The notes below the pieces were generated by a model. It saw only the letters and a program-made list of their open reading frames with translations, searched no databases and had not been told where the DNA came from. A stretch of 64,000 bases of DNA from Pontibacter harenae (GTDB taxonomy: Bacteria > Bacteroidota > Bacteroidia > Cytophagales > Hymenobacteraceae). Of this stretch, positions 8,545 through 17,255 are shown piece after piece. A program made the position numbers and the translations under genes. Every line of letters begins with the position of its first letter. The first letter of the stretch is position 1. Location of the stretch: contig NZ_JAJJWH010000013.1 in assembly GCF_020907245.1 (NCBI RefSeq), positions 1-64,000 on the forward strand. The letters run 5' to 3'.

Positions 8545-9696
8545 TTACTTGATCCCAAAGCTCTTTAGCTCAGCTTCTATCCGCTGATTCCATCGGTGCT
8601 GTGCGGCGGCATCAATACCGTGGCGCGTTTCGCCATCGTATTGCTCCTGCAAGTGGTTCATTTCTCTGAAAGACTCCAGAAACTCATACTGAATCATACT
8701 GTTATAGTCTGCCACGGTTAGATCCATGGTTTCAATCTTTTGCTTGTAACGCTCTGCCACTAATTTCACCAGGTCAAAATGACGTTGCTCGTGGTTAAGG
8801 CCATACGCATCTTGATCACCAGACTTAGACCAGGAAGAGTTTTGCAACATATATACTTTCATCTGTAGGTTTAGATGTACATAGCCATCTATCACCTTAC
8901 TTTCACCTGCATAAGCAAAGCTTGGAAAAATAGTGGCGGAATAGCTGCTTGGTTTAGATTGTTTGCCTCTAAAGTCAGTCCATTTGATAGGGCGGGCAGT
9001 ATTGTAAAAAACCGTATCTCCCACCTCATTTGTAGTATAGTCACTAAAAAAAACCTTCACGCCACTGGCTAGTTTTTCATTCTTGTTAGCTTCCTGGTTC
9101 ATCCAGATATTCAGGTAGTTTAGCGCATCTGCCAAAGAACGGCGCAAGGTTGGCTCTACAACATTATGCTGGCTTGCTGGCCTGTCATAGCGGGCTCCTC
9201 CTTTATAATCAAGTAAGTGTACTGTTTCCCCATCCCGCTGCATTTCAAAAGACATTACAGCAGTCAGATGCCCGTTTACTCGACCACTCTTTGCCCCAGG
9301 CTTTTCGGTTACTTTATATTCTTTGAGCCGTATAGTTACAGGTCTCAATTTGGTATTGGCAGGAAGGCTTTGCTTTATAAATTTGCGGATAGCTACAACT
9401 CCCCCACCCTCTAAGTCTACAGGTTGCCCTGCAGCGGCAGGTGCCATATTTACTGGTGCTATTGGTAATAAATAAGCTACTGCTTTACGGTCGGCACGCT
9501 CATCTATCACATGCTTGATGTAAAACTCCTTAGGTGTGAAAGCCAGCTTCTCAGCCTGTAACGTAATGGGTGCTATACTTGCAACAGGTCGCCCCGCTGC
9601 TGTCGAAAACAGCATGAGCAAAACTATCAACATCCCAATCGAAATTTGCTGAACTATCATATGCTTTTCAAGCAATACATATATTTTGTTTAACAT
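8545..9696 (-). CDS. secreted DUF922-like putative zinc protease
   Basis: About 380 residues with an N-terminal signal or anchor segment (IGMLIVLLMLFSTAAG). The C-terminal part contains NHEQRHFD, an HExxH metal-binding motif set in the context I associate with DUF922 (predicted secreted Zn-dependent proteases). That domain also shows the PIKWTDFRG opening and a cluster of aromatic residues before the motif. The central part (about residues 40-200) looks like a separate beta-rich domain I do not recognise. I chose the ATG at 9696; another ATG at 9660 starts directly at the hydrophobic segment and is equally possible. Proteolytic activity and substrate are inferred from the motif only. Confidence 0.75.
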   Translation of the reverse strand: MLNKIYVLLEKHMIVQQISIGMLIVLLMLFSTAAGRPVASIAPITLQAEKLAFTPKEFYIKHVIDERADRKAVAYLLPIAPVNMAPAAAGQPVDLEGGGVVAIRKFIKQSLPANTKLRPVTIRLKEYKVTEKPGAKSGRVNGHLTAVMSFEMQRDGETVHLLDYKGGARYDRPASQHNVVEPTLRRSLADALNYLNIWMNQEANKNEKLASGVKVFFSDYTTNEVGDTVFYNTARPIKWTDFRGKQSKPSSYSATIFPSFAYAGESKVIDGYVHLNLQMKVYMLQNSSWSKSGDQDAYGLNHEQRHFDLVKLVAERYKQKIETMDLTVADYNSMIQYEFLESFREMNHLQEQYDGETRHGIDAAAQHRWNQRIEAELKSFGIK

Positions 9697-9887
9697 AATT
9701 ATCAAACTAAAGAAACCAAATAGGTTTAATCTGGAAAGGAAAAGAAAAGGGGCACTCCAGTCTCAGTACCTAACATTTTCGCTACTGATTCGGTTCGCTT
9801 GCTTAAACTTGGTAACTTAGTATTTAGAACCTGCACATTGCAGACTATTTTAAAAGTAAACGAACATACACCAACAACCATACACCT

Positions 9888-10721
9888 ATGAATTTTCGTG
9901 CTATTTGCACCGATATCGACGGCACTTTACTTGATAGCCGAAGAGAGTTATCCTCCAGAACAATCAATACTATCCAAAATTTAGATAAGGATATACCTGT
10001 CATACTTGCTTCTTCCCGTATGCCGAGTGCCATGCGCCATTTACAGCAGGAACTTGGTATTTTGCACCACCCCATGATCAGTTTCAACGGTGGCTATGTG
10101 TTGTTTTACGAAGGCGACTCCCCTACTCCAGTGGCCATTGATTCTGTGCAAATTTCTGCTGCTGTATGTGAAACTATCATAAAATTAGCAGCTGGCACAG
10201 AGATTCACATTAGCTTGTATGTAGAAGACAATTGGTACGCTCCTCAACAAGACCAGTGGACAGAACGCGAGCACAGAAATACGAAAGTAGCACCTAGCAT
10301 AAAAGAGCTTACGTCTGTCATTGGCGACTGGCACACAGCTAACTCTGGTGCGCACAAGGTTATGTGCATGGGGCCTGAGCAGCAGGTAAAGGAAATGTAT
10401 GAGGCTTTGGCAGCTCGCTATGCCAATGAGTTACATATTTACAGGTCAAAGTCTACTTATCTGGAAATTGCCCCTAAAACTATTTCCAAAGCCACAGCGC
10501 TAGAGCTATTGCTCCAACACCGCTTTAGCAACATCAGCCTGTCTGAAGTAGTTGCCTTTGGTGACAATTATAACGACATAGATATGCTTCAGGCGGTAGG
10601 TAAAGGTATAGCAGTAGGCAACGCTCGTGAAGAAGTGAAAGCTGTTGCCGACGAGATTACTTTACCGAGCATAGAGGACGGCGTAGCAGTGGCCATAGAA
10701 AAGTATTTTGGTAAAGCTTAG
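9888..10721 (+). CDS. HAD-superfamily Cof-type phosphatase
   Basis: A cytosolic haloacid-dehalogenase phosphatase of the Cof/YidA (type IIB cap) group, which hydrolyses small phosphorylated metabolites such as sugar phosphates. Motif I is DIDGTLL with Asp9 and Asp11, motif II is ILASSRMPSAM, the motif III Lys lies in TISKATAL, and motif IV is FGDNYNDIDML. The cap domain lies between motifs II and III. At 277 residues the length is typical. The exact substrate cannot be deduced. It is followed after 100 bases by a small GNAT gene in the same direction, possibly co-transcribed. Confidence 0.93.
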   Translation: MNFRAICTDIDGTLLDSRRELSSRTINTIQNLDKDIPVILASSRMPSAMRHLQQELGILHHPMISFNGGYVLFYEGDSPTPVAIDSVQISAAVCETIIKLAAGTEIHISLYVEDNWYAPQQDQWTEREHRNTKVAPSIKELTSVIGDWHTANSGAHKVMCMGPEQQVKEMYEALAARYANELHIYRSKSTYLEIAPKTISKATALELLLQHRFSNISLSEVVAFGDNYNDIDMLQAVGKGIAVGNAREEVKAVADEITLPSIEDGVAVAIEKYFGKA

Positions 10722-10822
10722 GTCTGTAGTTTCTACCTAAGCCTCATCGCCTTGTGTCTTTAACCATGTTATAACACCCTGCTTTTAACTACGTACTACT
10801 AGGACATCAAAATAGAAAAAAC

Positions 10823-11101
10823 ATGAATGTTATACACGACGAAGACGATTTGCGGTTTTATGGTGAGGTTGAGGGAGATGAAGCTGAACTTACCTATACA
10901 TACCCTGATGACAAGGTAATGGACTTTGACCACACATTTGTACCTATACAAGCACGTGGTAAAGGTTTGGCCGACCAATTGGTAAAAGCGGGACTAGATT
11001 TCGCTAAAGACAAAGGATATCAGATTATTCCTTCTTGTCCTGTAGTGGCGGCTTATGTAAAACGCCACCCAGAATATGGAGATCTTGTTGATAATGGCTA
11101 A
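10823..11101 (+). CDS. small GNAT-family N-acetyltransferase (COG2388/YidJ-like)
   Basis: A 92-residue minimal GNAT fold. The acetyl-CoA pyrophosphate-binding motif is QARGKGLADQLV, and the end reads IIPSCPVVAAYVKRHPEY, the conserved tail of the short COG2388 acetyltransferases. Such proteins transfer an acetyl group to small molecules or protein amines; the substrate is generally unknown. The N-terminus (DDLRFYGEVEGDEAELTY) is the beta-hairpin typical of this subgroup. A strong terminator follows 30 bases after the stop. Confidence 0.88.
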   Translation: MNVIHDEDDLRFYGEVEGDEAELTYTYPDDKVMDFDHTFVPIQARGKGLADQLVKAGLDFAKDKGYQIIPSCPVVAAYVKRHPEYGDLVDNG

Positions 11102-11128
11102 TCAGCACTTGATCTAAACTTAAAGCAG

Positions 11129-11185
11129 AAAAGGAAGCATACAGCAAACTGTCGTGAAGGCTGTAAAAGTGTGCTTCCTTTTTTT
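11129..11185 (+). terminator. Rho-independent terminator after the GNAT gene
   Basis: AAAAGGAAGCATAC (11129-11142) pairs with GTGTGCTTCCTTTT (11169-11182) with one mismatch, with an inner ACAG/CTGT pairing, followed by further T residues. Confidence 0.8.
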
Positions 11186-11245
11186 GCTACCATAGTTTTT
11201 CTTCTACTAAAATAAGTAAAGCTTAAAACAGACAGACGCCACCCT

Positions 11246-12433
11246 ATGCAATCTAAAAGCTTTAAAAAATTTCTACCCCTCCTTTTTAGCTTTCTCTTTA
11301 CCTTCCCTGCTTTTTGCCAAGTTCAGCCTTATCTTACAGCCCGTGTAGATACCACCCAGCAGGAAGTAAAAGCAGTTTACCAGCTTATCAGCAACTACTT
11401 TAACTCTAAACCCGATAGCCTGTACAACAACCCTTACTGGAACGAAGAGGAAAAAGACTTTTATTTTAAACAGCATAAAGACAACTTCGATCAGGCTGCT
11501 TATTACCTGTTCTTCAACATGAATGCTAAACACTTGTTCAACTTCTTTAAACCAACAATACTTAGTATAGAACCTGTCGGAGAAAAATATGTAACCAGAA
11601 TATTGTTATCGGCTGATGCGGTGCAGCAATGGATGAAAAACAATAAGATTAACCCGCCATTCATACTCAGGTATTATGCAGCCAAGGACAAAACAGGAAA
11701 TTGGAAGTTGGAGAACACTTGGTCTAATGAACTCCAGAAATGGAAGCAGCATAAAACAAAGTGGGTCACGTTCCACTATCCACCCTCTTTCGAGTTTAAC
11801 CCTGCTACTGCTAAAAAAGCGAATGTGTTTATTGACTCTGTTATTGCAACACTGCAAATAAAAAATGCCAAACCCTTCGATTTTTATGTGATGTCTTCTG
11901 AAGAAGAGCTAGGAAGGCTCTTCAATATGGACTATTGGTTAGCTTACAACACAGGCTTTACCCGAAAAGAATATAACCGCATCTTCTCAGCTCACGGAAG
12001 AGAAGATAACCTGCACGAGTTTGTGCATGCACTATATCATCCTGTGAAGAACTACTTTCTTGGCGAAGGAATTGCCACCTATTTCGGCGGAGTGAACGGG
12101 CATACGCCGTACCAGCAAAGTTTATTAGAAGTATCGAAAGACATTGCAAAAAACCACCCAGAGGTGAGCTTTAAAGATATGTACACGAACAACTTCAGGT
12201 ACGCAACTAACCAGAATCCGCGCTATGTAGCAGGCGCAGTAGTTTACCAAATGGTATATGCTAAAAAGGGTTTGAAAGGTATTAAGAAGCTAGAAAAGAG
12301 CGAGAACACCTATGAGTCTTTTATCAAAAACTTTGCAGATGTGATGGATCTAGAGGAGAGCAAAGTAGAGGCATTTCTGAAAGATTATATACGGGAATAT
12401 CATCAGAAGCAAACACAACCTATGAAATATTAA
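11246..12433 (+). CDS. secreted putative gluzincin metallopeptidase (peptidase MA-like), function unknown
   Basis: The 395-residue product begins with a clear Sec signal peptide (LLFSFLFTFPAFCQ). Near residue 260 it has LHEFVHAL, an HExxH zinc motif, and 18 residues further LGEGIATYFGG, which would supply the third zinc ligand Glu and is the usual arrangement in M1/MA-clan gluzincins. The N-terminal 150 residues look like a separate NTF2-like or unknown domain. No paired maturation or regulatory gene adjoins it; it converges on rplT. The peptidase call is from motifs only, and a non-proteolytic role is possible. Confidence 0.72.
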   Translation: MQSKSFKKFLPLLFSFLFTFPAFCQVQPYLTARVDTTQQEVKAVYQLISNYFNSKPDSLYNNPYWNEEEKDFYFKQHKDNFDQAAYYLFFNMNAKHLFNFFKPTILSIEPVGEKYVTRILLSADAVQQWMKNNKINPPFILRYYAAKDKTGNWKLENTWSNELQKWKQHKTKWVTFHYPPSFEFNPATAKKANVFIDSVIATLQIKNAKPFDFYVMSSEEELGRLFNMDYWLAYNTGFTRKEYNRIFSAHGREDNLHEFVHALYHPVKNYFLGEGIATYFGGVNGHTPYQQSLLEVSKDIAKNHPEVSFKDMYTNNFRYATNQNPRYVAGAVVYQMVYAKKGLKGIKKLEKSENTYESFIKNFADVMDLEESKVEAFLKDYIREYHQKQTQPMKY

Positions 12434-12504
12434 AGTTGTAGGTAAATCAAAAGCTTCTGCAGCCTAAGCTGCTCAGGTAAAGCATAAGGCACTTTTATAG
12501 CCAG

Positions 12505-12539
12505 AAAAACAAAAAGGGCTTAGCAAATGCTAAGCCCTT
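12505..12539 (-). terminator. terminator of the thrS-infC-rpmI-rplT operon
   Basis: On the minus strand AAGGGCTTAGCA (12539-12528) pairs perfectly with TGCTAAGCCCTT (12525-12514) around a tiny loop, and TTTTTGTTTTT follows. This is a textbook terminator just downstream of rplT. Confidence 0.9.
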
Positions 12540-12561
12540 CTCCTATAGTATAAAAAGTAAA

Positions 12562-12906
12562 TTACTTTACTTTCTCAACAATGCTTCTGAAAGCTTCTGG
12601 GTGGTTCATCGCCAGGTCAGCAAGTACTTTGCGGTTAAGGTCGATGTTAGCCTTTTTAAGGGCACCCATTAGCGCTGAGTAAGACAAACCATGCTCACGA
12701 GCACCAGCGTTGATACGCTGAATCCAAAGGGCACGGAAATCTCTTTTCTTAGCTTTTCTGTCGCGGTAAGCATACGTTAAACCTTTTTCAACTGCGTTTT
12801 TCGCAACGGTCCAAACATTCTTGCGACGGCCAAAGTAACCTTTGGCCAATTTCATTACTTTTTTTCTTCTGTGTCGTGCTGCAACGACGTTTACCGATCT
12901 AGGCAT
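12562..12906 (-). CDS. rplT: 50S ribosomal protein L20
   Basis: A 114-residue basic protein that binds 23S rRNA early in large-subunit assembly. It matches the family over its whole length: [19 protein letters not shown], then [20 protein letters not shown], with the conserved [21 protein letters not shown]-like block. L20 is also a translational repressor of this operon in other bacteria, by binding its own leader RNA. It is the last gene of the TPR-thrS-infC-rpmI-rplT cluster, 90 bases after rpmI, and is followed by a strong terminator. No Shine-Dalgarno sequence precedes it. Confidence 0.98.
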   Translation of the reverse strand: MPRSVNVVAARHRRKKVMKLAKGYFGRRKNVWTVAKNAVEKGLTYAYRDRKAKKRDFRALWIQRINAGAREHGLSYSALMGALKKANIDLNRKVLADLAMNHPEAFRSIVEKVK

Positions 12907-12996
12907 TTCTTTAAAGTTTTAGCGACTGGTGCTTCAATTGCTTTAAAACCAGGCACTGGGTTCGTACTGATAATTAACCTTTCTAATTCCGAGGAA

Positions 12997-13191
12997 TTAG
13001 ATTTTTAGCATAAACTTCACATTAGACTCGTCAGCTGAGCTTACAAGGCCAGTGTGTGTTAAGTTACGCTTCTGCTTAGTGGTCTTCTTAGTCAGGATGT
13101 GGCTTTTGAAAGCGTGCTTACGCTTAATTTTGCCAGTTCCTGTCAAAGAAAAACGCTTCTTTGCACCAGATTTAGTTTTAACTTTTGGCAT
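12997..13191 (-). CDS. rpmI: 50S ribosomal protein L35
   Basis: A 64-residue, very basic ribosomal protein. The start [20 protein letters not shown] and the end of the family pattern ([20 protein letters not shown]) are both present. It lies 23 bases after infC and 90 bases before rplT, the usual infC-rpmI-rplT order. The leader has no Shine-Dalgarno sequence, in contrast with infC. Confidence 0.98.
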   Translation of the reverse strand: MPKVKTKSGAKKRFSLTGTGKIKRKHAFKSHILTKKTTKQKRNLTHTGLVSSADESNVKFMLKI

Positions 13192-13214
13192 GATATATAA
13201 TTGTTTGAAATAAA

Positions 13215-13778
13215 TTATTTTTTAGCAGGAGCTGCAGCTTTAGGCGACAGAATGAGAAACATTCTTTTTCCTTCAAGCTTAGGCAGTTGCTCTACCTTTG
13301 CTAAGTCTTCCAGTGCTTGGGCAAATTTAAGCAACAGGATTTCTCCACGTTCCTTAAACACAATGCTTCTACCCACAAAGTGCACATAAGACTTAATCTT
13401 ATAGCCACTCTCCAGGAACCCTTTCGCATGCTTCAGCTTAAACTCAAAGTCATGGTCATCAGTATTCGGACCAAACCGAATTTCTTTGATCACCACTTTC
13501 TGAGCTTTTGCCTTCATTTCCCGCGTCTTTTTCTTCTGCTCGTACTTAAATTTCGAGTAGTCGATAATACGGCATACGGGTGGGTTGGCTGTTGGCGAAA
13601 TCTCAACCAAGTCAAGATTTTGCTCATTAGCCATTTGCTGGGCCTGCCTGGTTTGGTAGACACCCTGCTCTACATTGTCACCAACCACCCTTACTTCTCT
13701 GGCAGTTATTTTCTCATTGACTTTGTATGGCTCTTCCACCTTTCCGCGTGGGATGTAGCGCCTGTTTTGCGTAGCTAT
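13215..13778 (-). CDS. infC: translation initiation factor IF-3, ATA start codon
   Basis: IF-3 binds the 30S subunit, checks start-codon/initiator-tRNA pairing and prevents premature subunit joining. The conserved core begins [21 protein letters not shown] and includes [19 protein letters not shown] and the C-terminal domain to [10 protein letters not shown]. The first GTG in the frame (13739) would cut off the N-terminus. Upstream in frame the sequence continues [12 protein letters not shown], typical of IF-3, back to an ATA codon at 13778, which is preceded by a perfect AAGGAGGT with 6-base spacing. No ATG exists there. A rare start codon in infC is known from E. coli (AUU), where IF-3 represses its own synthesis by rejecting it. 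The resulting length is 187 residues. Confidence 0.93.
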   Translation of the reverse strand: MATQNRRYIPRGKVEEPYKVNEKITAREVRVVGDNVEQGVYQTRQAQQMANEQNLDLVEISPTANPPVCRIIDYSKFKYEQKKKTREMKAKAQKVVIKEIRFGPNTDDHDFEFKLKHAKGFLESGYKIKSYVHFVGRSIVFKERGEILLLKFAQALEDLAKVEQLPKLEGKRMFLILSPKAAAPAKK

Positions 13779-13784
13779 AGTTGT

Positions 13785-13792
13785 ACCTCCTT
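13785..13792 (-). promoter_or_regulatory. perfect Shine-Dalgarno sequence of infC
   Basis: AAGGAGGT on the minus strand, 6 bases before the ATA start codon of infC. It decides the start and stands out because neighbouring genes (rpmI, rplT, parE) lack such a sequence, as is usual in Bacteroidota. Confidence 0.85.
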
Positions 13793-13858
13793 AAATTCGT
13801 TATACAATTTCAAGTTGCGAATATCGCAATTAATCTATCAAGAAAAAAATATGTTCTC

Positions 13859-15796
13859 TTAATTGTTTAGCAAAGCGCCAACCTGTTCTTTAAACATGCC
13901 TGTAAATTCTCCTACAGTCATGGTGCCTAGGTCGCCTTCGCCATGCTTTCTTACCGATACAGAATCGGCCTCCTGTTCCTTCTCTCCTACTATGAGCATG
14001 AACGGAACTTTACGAACCTCTGCATCGCGTATTTTGCGGCCAATCTTCTCATCACGGGTATCAACAAACCCTCTGATATCCTCTACCTGCAGACGATTGT
14101 ATACTTCCTGTGCAAAATCGTGATACTTTTCTGAAATTGGAAGTATAGCAAACTGCTCTGGGCTAAGCCACAACGGGAAGTTACCACCGCAATGCTCGAT
14201 TAGTACGGCCACAAAGCGCTCTAACGATCCGAACGGTGCCCTGTGAATCATAACTGGCCGATGTTTTTGATTATCAGCACCGATGTATTCGAGCTGGAAC
14301 CTTTCTGGTAACTGGTAATCTACCTGTATAGTTCCCAGCTGCCATTTACGGCCCAGTGCATCACGCACCATAAAATCGAGCTTTGGTCCGTAAAACGCAG
14401 CCTCACCCAATTCGGTTACAGTTCTGAGGCCTTTCTCTGCAGCTGCTTCTATAATGGCACTTTCAGCTTTGTCCCAAGCTTCGTCCCCGCCAATATACTT
14501 TTCCTTGTTTTCAGGATCACGCAAAGAAATTTGGGCAGTATAATCTTCAAAGCCTAAGGCATTAAATACATAGAGCACCAGGTCAATTACTTTTGTAAAC
14601 TCTTCTTTCACCTGATCTGGACGGCAGAAGATATGGGCATCGTCTTGTGTAAAGCCGCGCACCCGAGTTAAACCATGCAACTCGCCGCTTTGCTCGTAAC
14701 GGTAAACTGTACCGAACTCAGCCAAGCGCACTGGCAGTTCTTTATAAGAGCGTGGTTTTACCTTATAAATTTCACAATGGTGCGGGCAGTTCATCGGCTT
14801 CAGGAAAAACTCTTCTCCCTCGTTCGGCGTTTTGATCGGCTGAAAAGAATCAGCTCCGTACTTGGCATAGTGCCCCGAAGTAACATAAAGTTCTTTACTA
14901 CCGATATGGGGCGTTACCACTGGCTGATAACCAGCCTTTACCTGTGCTTTGCGCATAAACTGCTCCAGGCGCTCGCGCAGCAATGTGCCTTTTGGCAACC
15001 ACAACGGTAAGCCTGCACCTACTTTTTCAGAAAAAGCAAATAACTCGAGCTCCTTGCCCAGTTTACGGTGGTCACGCTTCTTAGCTTCCTCCAGGCGCTC
15101 CAGGTACTCTGTCAACTCTTTCTGTTTCGGGAAGGTGACGCCGTAAATACGGGTAAGCTGCTTTCTGCTCTCGTCGCCGCGCCAGTAAGCACCAGCCACG
15201 TTCATCAGTTTAGCCGCTTTTATGAAGCTTGTGTTCGGCAAGTGTGGGCCACGGCAAAGATCCACAAAGTTACCTTGCGTATAAAACGTGATGGTGCCAT
15301 CTTCCAGGTCCTTAATCAGATCCAGTTTATACTCATCGCCTTTTTGGGTGAAGTACTCTATGGCCTCTGCTTTAGAAACCTCTTTGCGCTTAAACTCGCT
15401 TTTGTTGCGGGCCAGCTCCAGCATTTTCTGCTCCACCTTGGCAAAGTCATCCTGCGAGAAAGTCTGTTCACCCAGGTCCACATCATAGTAAAAGCCGTTT
15501 TCTACAGGCGGTCCTATACCAAATTTGATTCCTGGATACAGTTCTTCCAGTGCCTCTGCCAGCAAGTGAGCTGAAGAGTGCCAGAAGGCATTCTTGCCTA
15601 AATCATCATTCCAGGTGAGCAGCTGAACCTTTGCGTCCTCGTATATGGGCCTGCTAAGGTCCCAAACAACGTCGTTAACTTTGGCAGCAAGCACATTACG
15701 CGCTAAGCCTTCGCTTATGCTCTGTGCAATCTCGTAGCTTGTTACGCCTTGTTCATATTCGCGTACAGAGCCATCTGGCAGTGTGATGTTAATCAT
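13859..15796 (-). CDS. thrS: threonyl-tRNA synthetase
   Basis: Charges tRNA-Thr with threonine. At 645 residues it has the full class II architecture: N-terminal TGS domain ([17 protein letters not shown]), the editing domain with [14 protein letters not shown] and the [11 protein letters not shown] motif, the catalytic core ([43 protein letters not shown]), and the anticodon-binding domain at the end ([14 protein letters not shown]). All zinc-binding and motif 2 residues appear intact. The start overlaps the end of the upstream TPR gene by 8 bases, so the two are probably translationally coupled. infC follows after 80 bases. Confidence 0.98.
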   Translation of the reverse strand: MINITLPDGSVREYEQGVTSYEIAQSISEGLARNVLAAKVNDVVWDLSRPIYEDAKVQLLTWNDDLGKNAFWHSSAHLLAEALEELYPGIKFGIGPPVENGFYYDVDLGEQTFSQDDFAKVEQKMLELARNKSEFKRKEVSKAEAIEYFTQKGDEYKLDLIKDLEDGTITFYTQGNFVDLCRGPHLPNTSFIKAAKLMNVAGAYWRGDESRKQLTRIYGVTFPKQKELTEYLERLEEAKKRDHRKLGKELELFAFSEKVGAGLPLWLPKGTLLRERLEQFMRKAQVKAGYQPVVTPHIGSKELYVTSGHYAKYGADSFQPIKTPNEGEEFFLKPMNCPHHCEIYKVKPRSYKELPVRLAEFGTVYRYEQSGELHGLTRVRGFTQDDAHIFCRPDQVKEEFTKVIDLVLYVFNALGFEDYTAQISLRDPENKEKYIGGDEAWDKAESAIIEAAAEKGLRTVTELGEAAFYGPKLDFMVRDALGRKWQLGTIQVDYQLPERFQLEYIGADNQKHRPVMIHRAPFGSLERFVAVLIEHCGGNFPLWLSPEQFAILPISEKYHDFAQEVYNRLQVEDIRGFVDTRDEKIGRKIRDAEVRKVPFMLIVGEKEQEADSVSVRKHGEGDLGTMTVGEFTGMFKEQVGALLNN

Positions 15797-16925
15797 GTAT
15801 ATCTTCTTGTTGTCTGTTGTCTATGGTTCTATTTCTGACGGCTGTGCTGTCAGTACTTGGTCTTTGCAATTTAGCTTTTATTCTGGCAATAGCCTGGTAA
15901 GCATAACTATAGTTTGGTTCTACCTTTATTAAACGTTGATACTCTTGTAACGCATTTAAGTATTGCCCAGTTCTTTCGTAACTACTTGCCAGTGTCACAT
16001 GGTATTTTGTTGTTCCACGGTATCTATCGGCAACTTTTTGCAGGTGCTCCACCGCTCCTGCATTATCGCCCTGTGCATAGAGCAGTATGCCAAGCTTGTA
16101 ATGTGCCTCCTTTAGCGTATCGTTCTGCGCCACAGCTTTCCTGAAAAACAGCTGCGCACTATCTGCTTTCTGCGTTTGCTGATACATAATTCCCTTATAG
16201 AGCAAAAGTTTCGCATCTGTAGGCGCTTGTTTATAAGCCTTGTTCAAGAAAGGCTGAGCTGCTTGTAAATTAAACTGTCCCACATAAATGCCAGCCAATT
16301 CTCTTTTAGGCTCCATCAGCTCCGAGTTATGCTTAAGTGCTGCCTGAAAATTATCTATAGCACGGACAGTGTCGCCTACAGCAGCCATAATGCGCCCTTT
16401 AAAGTAAAAAGCATACTCATTCGAAGGCGATAGCTCCTGTGCTTTCTCTATGTACTCACGAGCCTCTGCATAATTAAGCCGCCTTAGGTAAAGCTCTCCC
16501 AAGAGCACATATAAAGACGAACTATGGTAAGAATTACGCTCTGCCTGCAGTGCCAATGGCAATGCCTCCTCGTAACGTCCCATAGCTCGCAAAATCTGCG
16601 CTTTCACAAACAAGTTGTAAGGCTCGCTTTTAGCTAACCTAATAGCGTCGTTTATGTCTTCTAAGGCTTTCGAGAGGTCATTATTTTTAAATAAAATGAC
16701 CGCTCGCCTTGTAAACAAACTCGCATCGCGTTTAGACTTGGCAATGGCAGCATTTAAATTAGCCAGCTGTGCTTCAGGGTTATCTTTCACCTCCTGCAAC
16801 GCCACCATCTGCTCCTCTTTTGCTTTTTCAGCATTACAGGCCGAGCAGCAAATTATTACTGCAAAACCCAGCAGGTTTAAGCATAGCCGATAAACAGATC
16901 TCAAATAATTTGTTTGTAAACGCAC
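15789..16925 (-). CDS. TPR-repeat lipoprotein upstream of thrS
   Basis: A 378-residue protein with a lipoprotein signal ([12 protein letters not shown], Cys near residue 30) followed by about eight tetratricopeptide repeats, for example [20 protein letters not shown]-like units with the usual A/G/Y/A pattern. TPR proteins are scaffolds; the partner is unknown. The start is a GTG at 16925, chosen because no ATG lies before the signal sequence; a TTG seven codons later is possible. It overlaps thrS by 8 bases and may lead the thrS-infC-rpmI-rplT transcript. It may be a membrane-anchored assembly or gliding/secretion factor, but that is speculation. Confidence 0.85.
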   Translation of the reverse strand: MRLQTNYLRSVYRLCLNLLGFAVIICCSACNAEKAKEEQMVALQEVKDNPEAQLANLNAAIAKSKRDASLFTRRAVILFKNNDLSKALEDINDAIRLAKSEPYNLFVKAQILRAMGRYEEALPLALQAERNSYHSSSLYVLLGELYLRRLNYAEAREYIEKAQELSPSNEYAFYFKGRIMAAVGDTVRAIDNFQAALKHNSELMEPKRELAGIYVGQFNLQAAQPFLNKAYKQAPTDAKLLLYKGIMYQQTQKADSAQLFFRKAVAQNDTLKEAHYKLGILLYAQGDNAGAVEHLQKVADRYRGTTKYHVTLASSYERTGQYLNALQEYQRLIKVEPNYSYAYQAIARIKAKLQRPSTDSTAVRNRTIDNRQQEDIHD

Positions 16926-17255
16926 ACTTTTACTAAAAAGGCAAAATTAAGATATTTTCCTTTAGAATGAACGAATCGCTTGTAGTCTTAAGGAGCAGAG
17001 ACAAAAAATCACGCTCTCTAGTCCCCCTATTCTTAAAAGTGCAACAGCGAACTGCGGAAATAGAATATGCAGCATCAATTTTTTCATCAGATATATAACA
17101 AAATAAAAGTTTACACATCATCTAGTTCTACTATGCGTACATTGTATTTTCAATAAAATATATATTAATTTAGAAGTTTAGGTTTTTAAACTCACCACCG
17201 TCACAAAGTTTAATTTATGATAACCCTTTAGTATCATGTTGCACAAGTTCTAAGT
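16926..17255. other. AT-rich divergent intergenic region
   Basis: About 330 bases between the TPR lipoprotein gene (minus) and the first glycosyltransferase gene (plus). It holds a candidate minus-strand -7 element (see 16942-16949) and is strongly AT-rich towards 17130-17220. I see no RNA gene, repeat or short ORF with family support. Confidence 0.6.
16942..16949 (-). promoter_or_regulatory. candidate -7 promoter element of the TPR-thrS operon
   Basis: CAAAATTA on the plus strand is TAATTTTG on the minus strand, an exact TAnnTTTG match 17 bases before the GTG start. No matching -33 element was seen. Confidence 0.35.

Noticed and set aside
13215-13739. infC starting at the GTG at 13739
   Set aside because: This would delete conserved N-terminal residues of IF-3; the ATA at 13778 behind a perfect Shine-Dalgarno sequence fits better.
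13317-13862. 181-residue plus-strand ORF
   Set aside because: It is antisense to infC and its leader; its residues reflect the reverse of IF-3 coding. No motif or start signal.
15068-15574. 168-residue plus-strand ORF
   Set aside because: It is antisense to thrS, with a composition typical of shadow frames.
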